NCBI RefSeq assembly: GCF_001299635.1
Contig: NZ_JRHN01000031.1
Coordinates: 186,001 to 250,000, forward strand
DNA length: 64,000 nucleotides
Direction of reading: 5' to 3'
Source of the DNA: Clostridioides difficile
GTDB taxonomy: Bacteria > Bacillota > Clostridia > Peptostreptococcales > Peptostreptococcaceae
The notes under the pieces are model-generated. The model worked only from the letters and a program-made list of their open reading frames with translations, was not told the origin of the DNA and ran no database searches. Below are positions 51,132 to 59,895 of this stretch, in pieces (within the stretch, counting starts at the first letter, position 1; the number at the start of each line of letters is the position of its first letter). Made by a program: the position numbers and the translations under genes.

Positions 51132-51968
51132 TTATTTAAAGTTGTTTTTGTCATTGTTTGTAAATATGTTTTGATATTGCTTTGGAGTAAGACCAATAAA
51201 ATTCTTAAAGAAATTTGTAAAGTGACTTTGGTCTACAAAGCCTGTCTGTATGGCAGCATCTATAGGTTCTACACCGTTTTCTAAAAGTCTCTTAGCCTTA
51301 TTTACTCGTATATTTTCTAAGTACCTATATGGTGTAATACCTTTTAATTTTGTAAAGTTGCGAAGTAATGAGTACTTGTTCATTCCTGCTATAGCACTTA
51401 ATTCATCAAGCAATATACGTTCAGCATAATTGTCTTCTAGATAATCACATACTGCTTGAATTTCTATACTTGTTTTTTCTAAGTTAAATTGCAAATTTGG
51501 TTCAGTATATTCTTCAATTAATTGTTCAATGAGAAAGAAAAAAAGTTCTTCCTTTTTAAAATCTAACTCTTCTTCCATTATTATATGATGTAATTCTTGT
51601 AGTAGAGGTACTAGCTCACTACGAAATATCACAGATTGATTAAACTTAGGTAAATAATTTTCTCCTGTAATTTCAAATACAGTTTTTTTCATTATTTCTG
51701 GTTTAATATTTATACATCTGTAATCAAGTACTTTATTATCTATCTGTTCACAAGTATGGCTATCAAAAGGGTTAAAAAGTAACAAATCCCCAGTACTTGT
51801 GGTATATTCTTTGTTTTTACAAGATAAATATCTTTGACCTTTTTCTATAAAACCAATTACATAATGTTCATGAAAATGGTTTGGGAACTTTTGCATTATA
51901 CCTTTAAATCTATATGCTTCGATTTTCAATTCCTTATCAAAACATACTGTGCGTTCTTCTTGCTTCAC
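51132..51968 (-). CDS. AraC-family transcriptional regulator
   Basis: A 278-residue regulator. The N-terminal cupin domain senses a ligand (FPNHFHEHYVIGFIEKGQR...GDLLLFNPFDSHTCEQ). The C-terminal double helix-turn-helix is clear (ILLDELSAIAGMNKYSLLRNFTKLKGITPYRYLENIRVNKAKRLLENGVEPIDAAIQTGFVDQSHFTNFFKNFIGLTPKQY). The start is GTG 51968, eight bases after GGGAGG. A TATAAT (51993-51988, minus strand) lies just upstream, beside a GTGTTACAC dyad that could be its operator. Ligand unknown; it presumably controls the following DUF2000 gene. Confidence 0.9.
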   Translation of the reverse strand: MKQEERTVCFDKELKIEAYRFKGIMQKFPNHFHEHYVIGFIEKGQRYLSCKNKEYTTSTGDLLLFNPFDSHTCEQIDNKVLDYRCINIKPEIMKKTVFEITGENYLPKFNQSVIFRSELVPLLQELHHIIMEEELDFKKEELFFFLIEQLIEEYTEPNLQFNLEKTSIEIQAVCDYLEDNYAERILLDELSAIAGMNKYSLLRNFTKLKGITPYRYLENIRVNKAKRLLENGVEPIDAAIQTGFVDQSHFTNFFKNFIGLTPKQYQNIFTNNDKNNFK

Positions 51969-52053
51969 TTAAGTAACCTCCCTTCACATTATATAAAGTG
52001 TAACACATATTTTTTTGTACTTCTTGTATGATATTGACTAAAATCTAAATATG

Positions 52054-52096
52054 AATAAAAAAATAGCAACTTTATCTATCTCAGTTGCTATTTTTA
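52054..52096. terminator. Terminator after the acetyltransferase gene
   Basis: AAATAGCAACT pairs with AGTTGCTATTT around an eleven-base loop, with A's on the left and T's on the right, so it can work in both directions. On the minus strand it closes the GNAT gene before the AraC gene. Confidence 0.85.
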
Positions 52097-52108
52097 TTTA
52101 TATGTAAT

Positions 52109-52603
52109 TTATTTTGCTAAATTATTAAGTGTATCTCCAGCAATTCGATATACTGTCCAATCCTCCATTGGTTCTGCACCCATTGATAGGTAGAAATCTA
52201 TACTTGGTTTATTTGAGTCTAAACACCACCATTCCAAACGACCACAGCCACGCTCTATAGCAATATTTGCTAGTTTTTTTAGAAATGTTTTGCCATAGCC
52301 TTTGCCACGAAATTCTGGTTTGATATATAAGTCTTCCAGATAAATTCCTGCACGACCAAGAAAAGTCGAAAAATTATGAAAAAATAAAGCAAAGCCTATA
52401 GCTTCATTATCATATTCACCAATCAGAACCTCAGCCTTTTTCTTTACAAATATCCATTCATTGAGTATCTCTTCTGTAGCGATAACTTCATCTAATAGAT
52501 TCTCATAAGAAGCAAGTTCTTTTATGAAGTTTAATATAAGAGGTGTATCTGATTCAACTGCATATCTAAATTTAAGCTCATTTTTTTCTGCAAAATTGTT
52601 CAT
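52109..52603 (-). CDS. GNAT N-acetyltransferase, diamine acetyltransferase-like
   Basis: A 164-residue GNAT enzyme. FRYAVESDTPLILNFIKELASYENLLDEVIATEE, AIGFALFFHNFSTFLGRAGIYLEDLYIKPEFRGKGYGKTFLKKLANIAIERGCGRLEWWCLDSNKPSIDFYLSMGA resembles the spermidine/diamine (SSAT, thialysine) acetyltransferase group. The acetyl-CoA loop is RGKGYG. It may detoxify polyamines or similar amines; this is family-based inference. In-frame codons extend to 52654, but AAGGAG fits ATG 52603. It is monocistronic with its own terminator. Confidence 0.85.
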   Translation of the reverse strand: MNNFAEKNELKFRYAVESDTPLILNFIKELASYENLLDEVIATEEILNEWIFVKKKAEVLIGEYDNEAIGFALFFHNFSTFLGRAGIYLEDLYIKPEFRGKGYGKTFLKKLANIAIERGCGRLEWWCLDSNKPSIDFYLSMGAEPMEDWTVYRIAGDTLNNLAK

Positions 52604-52799
52604 TTTATTACTCCTTTCATTTGTAATACACAAATAAAATAACAATAATGTCAATTCATGTCAACATAATATTATATTTACAGTAGGCGTAATTATTATA
52701 TTTTCACAATGAATATGATATAATAATAAAAGTTATAAAATAAAAAGTGAATTTTAATTTTATGCTGATATGTTAAAATTATTATAATATAAAATAATT

Positions 52800-52828
52800 T
52801 TGATTATAAGTTATTTAATTGTTATAAT
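52800..52828 (+). promoter_or_regulatory. Promoter of the M50 peptidase-scp group
   Basis: TTGATT (52800-52805), 17 bases and TATAAT (52823-52828), about 35 bases upstream of the first gene's start. Confidence 0.65.
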
Positions 52829-52862
52829 AGTATTAAAAATTTAATTTAGGAGATGTACATTA

Positions 52863-53459
52863 ATGTTAAGTATGAATATAGGAGAAATAGTAGCAAGTTT
52901 AGTTGGTATAGCTATGGCAATATCAATACATGAGTTTGGCCATGCCTATTCAGCTCACTTATTGGGAGATGATACAGCTAAATCTTATGGTAGAATGACA
53001 TTAAATCCTGTAAGACATGTTGACCCAATTGGTCTTTTGGCTATGTTTATTCTTAGAATAGGATGGGCAAAGCCAGTACCAGTAAATCCAAATAACTTTA
53101 AAAACTACAAAATAGGAAATCTGATAGTTTCACTTGCAGGTGTTTTTTGTAATCTTTTGACTGCCATACTTTGTGTAATTATAAATAAGTATGTGCATAT
53201 GTATGCGATAAACACAATAGCTGAATATGTGTTTTTATATAGTATTGGATTTGCAGCGTTTAATTTGCTTCCAATACCACCACTTGATGGATGGGGAGTT
53301 ATATCTACATTTGTACCATATAAATGGAATGAATATGTGTACAAATTTGAAAGTATGAGTTATATAATTTTATTAATTGCTTTATTTACTGGTATATATA
53401 GAATAATATTAACTCCAATATATGCTGTACTACTAAAAATAGTATATTTATTCGTTTAA
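52863..53459 (+). CDS. Site-2 protease family (M50) membrane peptidase
   Basis: A 198-residue integral membrane metallopeptidase. The zinc motif HEFGH is at 23-27 in the first membrane segment, and the second motif NLLPIPPLDGW supplies the Asp ligand. About five to six membrane segments are present and there is no PDZ domain, so it belongs to the short YwhC-like group rather than RseP. Substrate unknown. ATG 52863 is ten bases after AGGAG. It leads scpA by 29 bases, a common Firmicutes pairing. Confidence 0.9.
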   Translation: MLSMNIGEIVASLVGIAMAISIHEFGHAYSAHLLGDDTAKSYGRMTLNPVRHVDPIGLLAMFILRIGWAKPVPVNPNNFKNYKIGNLIVSLAGVFCNLLTAILCVIINKYVHMYAINTIAEYVFLYSIGFAAFNLLPIPPLDGWGVISTFVPYKWNEYVYKFESMSYIILLIALFTGIYRIILTPIYAVLLKIVYLFV

Positions 53460-53488
53460 TACAATAAATAGATTAAAGAGGGATTGGT

Positions 53489-54208
53489 ATGAAGTATAAT
53501 ATACAATTGCAAGTCTATGAGGGGCCATTAGATTTACTGTATGATTTAATAACAAAACATAAAATAGACATAAAGGATATATCTATAATAGATATAACCA
53601 AGCAGTATCTAAATTATCTGAAAGTGTTAGATAAAATGGATTTAGAAATAACTAGCGAATTTATAACTATGGCATCAAAACTCCTAGAGATAAAATCCAA
53701 ATATCTGCTTTATAAGCAAAAGGATGAAGAGGAAGACCCAAGAATAGAACTTATGGAAAAGTTAGAAGAATATAGAAAGTTCAAGATGGCATCACAAGAT
53801 ATAAAAGAAAATATAACTTATATCAATGAGAGATTTTATAGAAATAAAGAAGAAATAATTATTGATGATAATGTAGATTTAGAAGATATATCAATAGAAG
53901 CAATAAAAAATATACTTCCATACATATTTAAAGTTAAAACATCACAAATTGAAAATTCTAATGATGAGAAACTAGATAAAATAGTAAGGAAGAAGATAAT
54001 ATCTGTAGAAGAAAAAATCTTATATATAAGAGATATTATAAAAGAGAAGCTTGAAGTTACTTTCACAAATATCATAAAATCATATGAAAATGATGAAATA
54101 ATTGCTACTTTTTTATCTATATTAGAACTTATAAAAGAAAAAGAAATAGTAGTAGTACAAGATATATTTTTTGATGATATTCTAATAAGAAAAAGTTCGG
54201 AGTGTTAA
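53489..54208 (+). CDS. scpA: Segregation and condensation protein A
   Basis: ScpA is the kleisin that bridges the SMC head domains. The 239 residues have the characteristic N-terminus (YNIQLQVYEGPLDLLYDLITKHKIDIKDISIIDITKQYLNYL...MASKLLEIKSKYLL) that binds the SMC neck, and a C-terminal winged helix (IIATFLSILELIKEKEIVVVQDIFFDDILI) that binds the SMC cap. The central linker is acidic and variable. ATG 53489 follows AGAGGG. scpB begins one base after its stop. Its partner smc is at 1.4 kb. Confidence 0.95.
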   Translation: MKYNIQLQVYEGPLDLLYDLITKHKIDIKDISIIDITKQYLNYLKVLDKMDLEITSEFITMASKLLEIKSKYLLYKQKDEEEDPRIELMEKLEEYRKFKMASQDIKENITYINERFYRNKEEIIIDDNVDLEDISIEAIKNILPYIFKVKTSQIENSNDEKLDKIVRKKIISVEEKILYIRDIIKEKLEVTFTNIIKSYENDEIIATFLSILELIKEKEIVVVQDIFFDDILIRKSSEC

Positions 54209-54209
54209 A

Positions 54210-54749
54210 ATGAAAAGAGAAGATATAAAGTATATTATAGAGTCTGTTATGTTTGCATATGGAGAACCAATAAGTATAAAAGAATTAAACTATATAATAA
54301 ATAAAGAACTTTCATCAAAAGAGATAGAGATTATGTTAAATTCACTTATTGAAGAATATAGAGAAAAAAATAGAGGTATCCAGATAATTAAATTAGAAAA
54401 CAAGTATCAAATGTGCACAAATAAAGATTATGCGGAATATATAAAGAAGATTATTGAACCAAAGAAAAAGAAAAGTCTGAGTCAGGCCACATTAGAAACT
54501 CTTACTATCATTGCTTATAAGCAACCAATAACAAAAGTTGAGATAGAAGATATAAGAGGAGTAAAGTGTGATAAGGTACTACAGACCTTATTTGAAAATG
54601 AACTTATAAAAGAGGCTGGTAGACTTAACAAGATAGGTAAACCTATAATTTATAGAACAACGGATGAATTTTTAAAATTGTTAAATATAGAAACCCTTGA
54701 AGAGTTGCCTCCTATAGAAAATTATCAAGAAGTAGCTACAAATGAATAA
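54210..54749 (+). CDS. scpB: Segregation and condensation protein B
   Basis: ScpB dimers bind the middle of ScpA and regulate SMC ATPase activity. The 179 residues form two winged helices (IESVMFAYGEPISIKELNYIIN... and LSQATLETLTIIAYKQPITKVEIEDIRGVKCDKVLQTLFENELIKEAGRLNKIGKPIIYRTTDEFLKLLNI), which is the family hallmark. It starts one base after scpA, so translation is coupled. A nested terminator follows, separating it from the DUF2953 gene. Confidence 0.95.
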   Translation: MKREDIKYIIESVMFAYGEPISIKELNYIINKELSSKEIEIMLNSLIEEYREKNRGIQIIKLENKYQMCTNKDYAEYIKKIIEPKKKKSLSQATLETLTIIAYKQPITKVEIEDIRGVKCDKVLQTLFENELIKEAGRLNKIGKPIIYRTTDEFLKLLNIETLEELPPIENYQEVATNE

Positions 54750-54785
54750 AATGTTGTACATGTATAGTGATAGCATTAAAATTAA

Positions 54786-54856
54786 AAACACAATAATTTA
54801 GTTTGCGATTTTAAATTTTTAAGGATTTAAAATGCTCTAAGTTATTGTGTTTTTGT
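54786..54856 (+). terminator. Nested terminator after scpB
   Basis: AAACACAATAA pairs with TTATTGTGTTT, enclosing a second perfect stem ATTTTAAAT/ATTTAAAAT, and ends in TTTTTG. Confidence 0.85.
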
Positions 54857-54938
54857 GTGTAAATATAAAATTAAAATTATATCGAAATAAATATGGATAA
54901 TTAAGTATAAATAGTAATTTTTTGATGATAATATAAAC

Positions 54939-55571
54939 ATGGAGTTTAATGAATTATTTAATTTTAAGTATTTAATAATAGCTATAATTTTTATAATAAG
55001 TATACTTATATTGATTTTAATATCTCATATAAACATCTTATTAGTAGCTGATATAAATAACAACGATATTATTCTAACAATTAATATAAAATACATGTTT
55101 AATTTAATAAATATAAATAGACAACTTTATCCAGCTGAAAATAGTAAAAATAATGATAAAAAAGAAGGGATGAAGAATAATATAGATTCAAGTATATTAT
55201 TAGCTGATGACCTTTTAAGCGTTTATAGACTATTAAAAAAAATAAAAATACATGAACTTTATTCAAATATTAATTTTGGAACTGAAAATATCGGCTTAAC
55301 ATCTTCTGTGTATGTATTAATAAATACTCTATATGGAAATTTATTTAATATAATTGATGCAGAAAAAATGTATTTAAATGTAAATCCAGATTTTACAAAA
55401 AATTATGTTTTGGGAAATATAAGGATACATATAAGGTCAAGAATAAAAGATTTATTTCGTACTATAATAATGATTAATAAGATTATGAATAAGAATAAAG
55501 GAAATTATAAGGAAGGTGATAGTAATGAGAGCAACAGGTTCGATACAAAGTCTTATGGAAACAACTCTTGA
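54939..55571 (+). CDS. DUF2953 membrane-anchored protein (YtfI-like)
   Basis: A 210-residue protein with one strong N-terminal membrane segment (YLIIAIIFIISILILILISHI) and a soluble remainder (LTINIKYMFNLININRQLYP; TSSVYVLINTLYGNLFNIIDAEKMYLNVNPDF; VLGNIRIHIRSRIKDLFRTI). The place directly before ytfJ and the layout suggest the DUF2953/YtfI family, associated with sporulation. The ribosome site before ATG 54939 is poor, so the start is less certain than for neighbours. Its last 47 bases overlap the ytfJ coding region in another frame. Confidence 0.75.
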   Translation: MEFNELFNFKYLIIAIIFIISILILILISHINILLVADINNNDIILTINIKYMFNLININRQLYPAENSKNNDKKEGMKNNIDSSILLADDLLSVYRLLKKIKIHELYSNINFGTENIGLTSSVYVLINTLYGNLFNIIDAEKMYLNVNPDFTKNYVLGNIRIHIRSRIKDLFRTIIMINKIMNKNKGNYKEGDSNESNRFDTKSYGNNS

Positions 55572-55959
55572 AACAATTAAAGGTTCTATAGATGCAAATA
55601 CTATTATAGGAGACCCTATAAAAACAGATACTACAGTAGTTGTACCTATATCAAAAGTTACGATTGGATTTGGTATAGGAGGAGGAGAATACTCAAAAGG
55701 ATATGATGAGAAAGATAAAGAAATTGAATCAAAAAATGAAAAAGCAGATACGAACTTTGCTGGAGGTAGCGCAGGTGCTATATCTGTGCAACCAGTAGCA
55801 TTTGTAGTTGTTGAAAGTGGAGAGACTAGAATAATGAGTTTAGATAGCAATATTAATCTTGTAGATAATATATTATCTATAACTCCTAGAGTATTGGAGA
55901 AAATTCAAAACATATCTCAAAGTAATAAAAATCAAGACAAAAATAATATGCAAGAATAA
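55525..55959 (+). CDS. ytfJ: YtfJ/GerW family spore protein
   Basis: A 144-residue protein of the GerW/YtfJ sporulation family. ETIKGSIDANTIIGDPIKTDTTVVVPISKVTIGFGIGGGEY and the Gly/Ala-rich FAGGSAGAISVQPVAFVVVESGETRIMSL are typical. In Bacillus it affects spore germination. The frame is open to GTG 55516, but that GTG belongs to the AAGGTG ribosome site, so ATG 55525 is chosen. The gene starts inside the end of the preceding DUF2953 gene. A terminator lies at 56001. Confidence 0.9.
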   Translation: MRATGSIQSLMETTLETIKGSIDANTIIGDPIKTDTTVVVPISKVTIGFGIGGGEYSKGYDEKDKEIESKNEKADTNFAGGSAGAISVQPVAFVVVESGETRIMSLDSNINLVDNILSITPRVLEKIQNISQSNKNQDKNNMQE

Positions 55960-56000
55960 GATAAAATATTTACAAATATGGTTGTAGTTTTAAATAAGGT

Positions 56001-56032
56001 AGTGGGATTAGTTTAAATCCCACTATTTTGTT
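56001..56032 (+). terminator. Terminator after ytfJ
   Basis: AGTGGGATT (56001-56009) pairs perfectly with AATCCCACT (56016-56024), then ATTTTGTT. Confidence 0.88.
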
Positions 56033-56205
56033 ATGTGGTTTAAATGTTTATATATAGTAAGATTTTAGCTTAAAACAATTTAAATAGATAATAAAGTTGA
56101 TATATAGTATAATTATAAAAAGAAAAGTAGTATTATGTTATAGATATATAAACGTATTTGAGATATAAGAGGGAGTTATAAATCATTAGTTTTGAGGTGA
56201 GTGTT

Positions 56206-56646
56206 ATGAGTGATAAAGAGTTATCTATTTTGTTGTTAGAAAGTATGAATAACTTTCATAATTTAATAAAAATTATTAATAATGAAAGATATAAAAAAAG
56301 TAAGATTCTTACAGAAAGACAATTTTTTGCTTTAGTAAAGATAAGGAAACATGATAAAATAGAGCTTAAAAATTTAAGTAGGGATTTACATGTATCCACT
56401 TCTAGTTTGTGTATATTACTTAATAAATTAGTTGAGCAAGAGTATGTATATAGGGAAGAAGATAGTAGAGATAGACGAAATACATTTTATGGAATAACTA
56501 AAAATGGAGAAAAGATACTAGATGATGAAATATTAAAATTTGTATCTATAATAAGTGATAAAATGGATTGTTTAGATATAGATAATAAAGATAAATTATT
56601 TGCTTCTTTAGAAGAAACTAAAACTATAATAGAACAGTTGTTTTAA
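56206..56646 (+). CDS. MarR-family transcriptional regulator
   Basis: A 146-residue winged-helix regulator. LTERQFFALVKIRKHDKIELKNLSRDLHVSTSSLCILLNKLVEQEYVYREEDSRDRRNTFYGITKNGEKIL shows the recognition helix and the D-x-R-D-x-R wing of MarR proteins. The ligand is unknown. A GTG at 56197 is in frame but is part of the GAGGTG ribosome site; ATG 56206 is used. It is 15 bases upstream of the aminopeptidase gene and probably cotranscribed with it. Confidence 0.88.
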   Translation: MSDKELSILLLESMNNFHNLIKIINNERYKKSKILTERQFFALVKIRKHDKIELKNLSRDLHVSTSSLCILLNKLVEQEYVYREEDSRDRRNTFYGITKNGEKILDDEILKFVSIISDKMDCLDIDNKDKLFASLEETKTIIEQLF

Positions 56647-56661
56647 AAAGGAGGCTTTATT

Positions 56662-58113
56662 ATGAAGATAAAATGTTCTAAAGAAATATTAAAAAGTTTG
56701 GAAAATACTATAACAGTAATAGCTATGTTTGATGGTGAAGATGTTTCTACACCTTTTGATGAATTAAATTTAGTAAGTAGAGATTTTAAAGCTAAAGAAA
56801 ATAATATAGACACTGTAACATTGTTTAAAAATGATAGTTTAGTGAATGTTTGCTTTGTTGGTTTTGGTAAGAGAGAGTTATTAAATACAGAAAAGATTAG
56901 AATAATAGGTGGAAACTTATGTAAGAAGTTAAAAAATATATTGAAAAATAAAGAATATAAGAGTAATGACATTAATATACTGAATCTCGACTTAAGTAGT
57001 GATGAAATAGGCGCTTTTACAGAAGGGATATTACTTGGAGATTATAAATTTAATAAGTATAAGTCAAAAAACAATGATTTTGAAAAAAAGGAAATAGATA
57101 ATATAATTATATTTACTGAAAAGGAAGTGGAGTGCCAAATTGAAAAAGCTAAGATATTAGCTAATTCAAATATAATAGCTAGAAATCTAGTAAATGAACC
57201 ATCAAATATAATCTATCCAGAGACGTTAGCAATAGAAACAGTTAGACTTGGAGCAGAGTTTGGGTTTAATGTTGAAGTATATGAAGAAGAAAAAATAAGA
57301 GCGTTAGGAATGGAAGCTTTTTTTGCTGTTTCAAGAGGTTCTATTAATAAACCAAGATTCATAGTTATGCGATATTTTGGAGACAAAGAAAGTAAAGATA
57401 TACTTGGTCTAGTAGGTAAAGGATTGACTTATGATACAGGTGGATATTCTTTAAAATCAAATGCTTCTATGTTAGATATGAAAACAGATATGGCTGGTGC
57501 TGCAAGTGTCATAGGCGCCATGTGTGCTATATCTCAAAATAAATTAAAGAGAAATGTTATAGCAGTAGTCGCTGCATGTGAAAATGCTTTATCAGGAGGC
57601 TCATATAAACCTGGAGATATAATTAATTCTATGGCAAAGAAAACTATTGAAGTTTTAAATACAGATGCAGAAGGTAGACTTACATTAGCTGATGCAATAT
57701 ATTACATCATAAATAATGAAAAGGTAACAAAGGTGGTTGATGTAGCTACATTAACTGGTGCTGCTTTAACATTATTGGGTAACGTCGCAACTCCTGTAGT
57801 GACAAATAATGATGAATTTTATTATGAACTAGAAAAAGCATCTGCTTTATCAGGTGAAAGGGTATGGAAGATGCCAATTTATGATGAATTTAGAGATATG
57901 ATAAAAGGTGAAGAAGCAGACCTTAAAAATACAGGAGGTAAAAATGCTGGATGTATAACAGCAGGAGCTTTTATTGGTGAATTTGTTGGTGCTACTCCAT
58001 GGATACATATGGATATAGCTGGCACAAGTACATCATCAAAATCAATTGGATACAAAGCAAAGGGTGCAACAGGAGAACCTGTTAGAACATTGTACTATTT
58101 AGCAGAGATATAA
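56662..58113 (+). CDS. pepA: Leucyl aminopeptidase (M17)
   Basis: A 483-residue cytosolic M17 metalloaminopeptidase that removes N-terminal residues from peptides. The catalytic domain has GKGLTYDTGGYSLKSNASMLDMKTDMAGA (lysine and aspartate metal ligands) and the signature NTDAEGRLTLADA, with the rest conserved to the end (PWIHMDIAGTSTS...GATGEPVRTLYYL). The N-terminal macro-like domain spans about 1-150. AAGGAGG precedes ATG 56662. It would help recycle peptides into amino acids for Stickland fermentation; that link is inferred. Confidence 0.94.
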   Translation: MKIKCSKEILKSLENTITVIAMFDGEDVSTPFDELNLVSRDFKAKENNIDTVTLFKNDSLVNVCFVGFGKRELLNTEKIRIIGGNLCKKLKNILKNKEYKSNDINILNLDLSSDEIGAFTEGILLGDYKFNKYKSKNNDFEKKEIDNIIIFTEKEVECQIEKAKILANSNIIARNLVNEPSNIIYPETLAIETVRLGAEFGFNVEVYEEEKIRALGMEAFFAVSRGSINKPRFIVMRYFGDKESKDILGLVGKGLTYDTGGYSLKSNASMLDMKTDMAGAASVIGAMCAISQNKLKRNVIAVVAACENALSGGSYKPGDIINSMAKKTIEVLNTDAEGRLTLADAIYYIINNEKVTKVVDVATLTGAALTLLGNVATPVVTNNDEFYYELEKASALSGERVWKMPIYDEFRDMIKGEEADLKNTGGKNAGCITAGAFIGEFVGATPWIHMDIAGTSTSSKSIGYKAKGATGEPVRTLYYLAEI

Positions 58114-58141
58114 AATAACAATCATAAAATATATAACCTAT

Positions 58142-58195
58142 AAAGCCACATGGATAATTACTTAGATTTAAGATTATCCATGTGGCTTTATTTTT
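58142..58195. terminator. Terminator between pepA and the YwaF-like gene
   Basis: AAAGCCACATGGATAAT pairs perfectly with ATTATCCATGTGGCTTT, flanked by A's on the left and TTTTT on the right, so it can serve both convergent genes. Confidence 0.92.
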
Positions 58196-58208
58196 AAATT
58201 TAAATAAA

Positions 58209-58877
58209 TTATTTACTCTTTTTCTTTTTTTCAAGTATAAAAGTATCTCTATTAGACAAAAGAGCAGGTATGTACATAATACTAGTAACAAAAATAAATG
58301 TAAAAATAGCAGTTGTGCTATGGCTTAAAAAACCATAATAGTATTGAGAATTGGTAAATGTGTTTAGTAAAAATATGAATGAAAAATAAATAAAGCAAAT
58401 AGCTAAATTATCTCTAAGCGCATATCTGTTAACTTTAAATTTTCTAACATCGACCATATAAATATTTGCATAAATTATAAGACATTTAGAGAAGACAAAT
58501 ATAAAATATATCAAGCTAGGAAATTCATAACCCAAGTTTTTAGAAAAAATGAGTTCTCCAACTGAACAAACCAAACTCCATGAAAAAAAGATATTAAAAA
58601 GATGATACTGTTTAAAAATAAGTATGGCTATACACAGGTATATACAGATATAATTAATTCCAATTGGCAAAGAATTTAGAGTACTATAATTACCAGAAGA
58701 AATAATTAAGAATTGCTCTAAAGCCATAACTATTACCATTAATGTACAAATTATCTTCTCGACTGTGTAACTATAAGGCAAAATATTTTTTGTTAGTTTT
58801 GGACAATAGTATAGAAATAATCCAAATATAAAGAGGCTTACAAATTGTTCACTAGAAAAAAGGAAAATTTTAAACAT
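58209..58877 (-). CDS. YwaF-like integral membrane protein
   Basis: A 222-residue protein with about six to seven membrane segments spaced over the whole length and a basic tail (LEKKKKSK). LPIGINYICIYLCIAILIF, SWSLVCSVGELIFSKNLGYEFPSLIYFIFVFSKCLIIYANIYMV and LNTFTNSQYYYGFLSHSTT resemble the YwaF/TP0381 family of conserved membrane proteins. The match is distant. No function is known. ATG 58877 is about nine bases after AGGAGAG. It is a lone leftward gene. Confidence 0.65.
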   Translation of the reverse strand: MFKIFLFSSEQFVSLFIFGLFLYYCPKLTKNILPYSYTVEKIICTLMVIVMALEQFLIISSGNYSTLNSLPIGINYICIYLCIAILIFKQYHLFNIFFSWSLVCSVGELIFSKNLGYEFPSLIYFIFVFSKCLIIYANIYMVDVRKFKVNRYALRDNLAICFIYFSFIFLLNTFTNSQYYYGFLSHSTTAIFTFIFVTSIMYIPALLSNRDTFILEKKKKSK

Positions 58878-59146
58878 ATAATATTCTCTCCTATAATAAA
58901 TTTAATATGTATCTATATAAATATATTCATTATCTCTCAATTTAATATATAAAAAATTTAATAATAGTTAGATTTTATATGGGAATTTTTGCAACTAAAA
59001 ATATCCTATTGTTTTGTGTATATATTCTAATTATGTCAAAAAATAAAAAAATCTTTATTTACTAGAGTTTTTGGAAATAATAATAACAGATATTAGAATT
59101 AATTAACATTTTTTGTAAGTATTTGACAATAGAGAGGGTGTAACAA

Positions 59147-59287
59147 ATGGGAATAATAGAGTCAGCATCAAAATTAGCTGAAATGGTTCATTTATTAGCT
59201 GTTGAAAAGGGGATAACTGATATAGAAGCATGGGATGAAGCTATAGAAGAATACAGTAAACTTTATGAAGAAAGAAGAAATGAATAG
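59147..59287 (+). CDS. Small protein of 46 residues, unknown
   Basis: A short gene (begins MGIIESASKLAEMVHLLAVE; ends EEYSKLYEERRNE) with a good GAGAGGG ribosome site and ATG at 59147, stop TAG at 59285-59287. It is amphipathic, Glu-rich and predicted to be two helices. Codon use matches the neighbours and the frame is free of rare codons, which supports it as real. I recognise no family. The 270 bases before it are AT-rich. A bidirectional terminator follows at 59368. Confidence 0.65.
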   Translation: MGIIESASKLAEMVHLLAVEKGITDIEAWDEAIEEYSKLYEERRNE

Positions 59288-59367
59288 ATTAATAAAACTT
59301 TATTATAAAAAAGTAGCTTTACTTAAAGAATTTAGACTTTTTATAAACTATTAAAAATAAAATAAAT

Positions 59368-59424
59368 AAAAAAGATGGTACTTCAAATGTAATTAAAAAT
59401 CATTTTGTGATACCATCTTTAATA
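59368..59424. terminator. Bidirectional terminator
   Basis: AAAGATGGTA pairs with TACCATCTTT across about 30 bases. A-rich on the left, T-rich on the right, it can end both the 46-residue gene and the leftward MazG-like gene. Confidence 0.75.
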
Positions 59425-59454
59425 TTTATTTTAATAATGTATAAGTAATAAATC

Positions 59455-59775
59455 TTACTTATCTATATTTTTTATGTAGCCTCTTTTTTCTAATTTTTTT
59501 ATATGTTCTTTGCGTATTTCATCAAGATTAATACCATATTGTTCTTCTAGTTTAAACATCATAGTAACACATGTCTGAGCTACATCCATTAGCTCCTTAG
59601 CAGTTTTCTTTATAATATCAACTTCATCCAAGTCATTATTTTCTCCACTTAGATTTCTGAATTTACCTATACATTCAGCCAATTCACCTTGTTCTTCGCC
59701 CATTTTGATAAATGTAGATTCTAGTGTTGGGTCTAAATTATTAAGTTCTGGTAAAGATATAGTTTTTAGTTTCAT
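59455..59775 (-). CDS. MazG-like nucleotide pyrophosphohydrolase
   Basis: A 106-residue all-alpha protein with the MazG/dUTPase-2 metal motifs: EEQGELAECIGKF (ExxE) and DIIKKTAKELMDVAQTC (ExxD). Such enzymes hydrolyse nucleoside triphosphates, often damaged ones, to monophosphates. The specific substrate is not evident. AGGAGC precedes ATG 59775. It is a single-domain form, much shorter than the two-domain MazG of E. coli. Confidence 0.82.
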   Translation of the reverse strand: MKLKTISLPELNNLDPTLESTFIKMGEEQGELAECIGKFRNLSGENNDLDEVDIIKKTAKELMDVAQTCVTMMFKLEEQYGINLDEIRKEHIKKLEKRGYIKNIDK

Positions 59776-59895
59776 AAAAAGCTCCTTTCAAGTTATTCAT
59801 ATTTATACTAAAACATCATAACAAAGATAATACTAAAAATAAACTTTAAATTCAACATAAAAACTCATATATAGAATAAAAATAGTGAAATAAAT

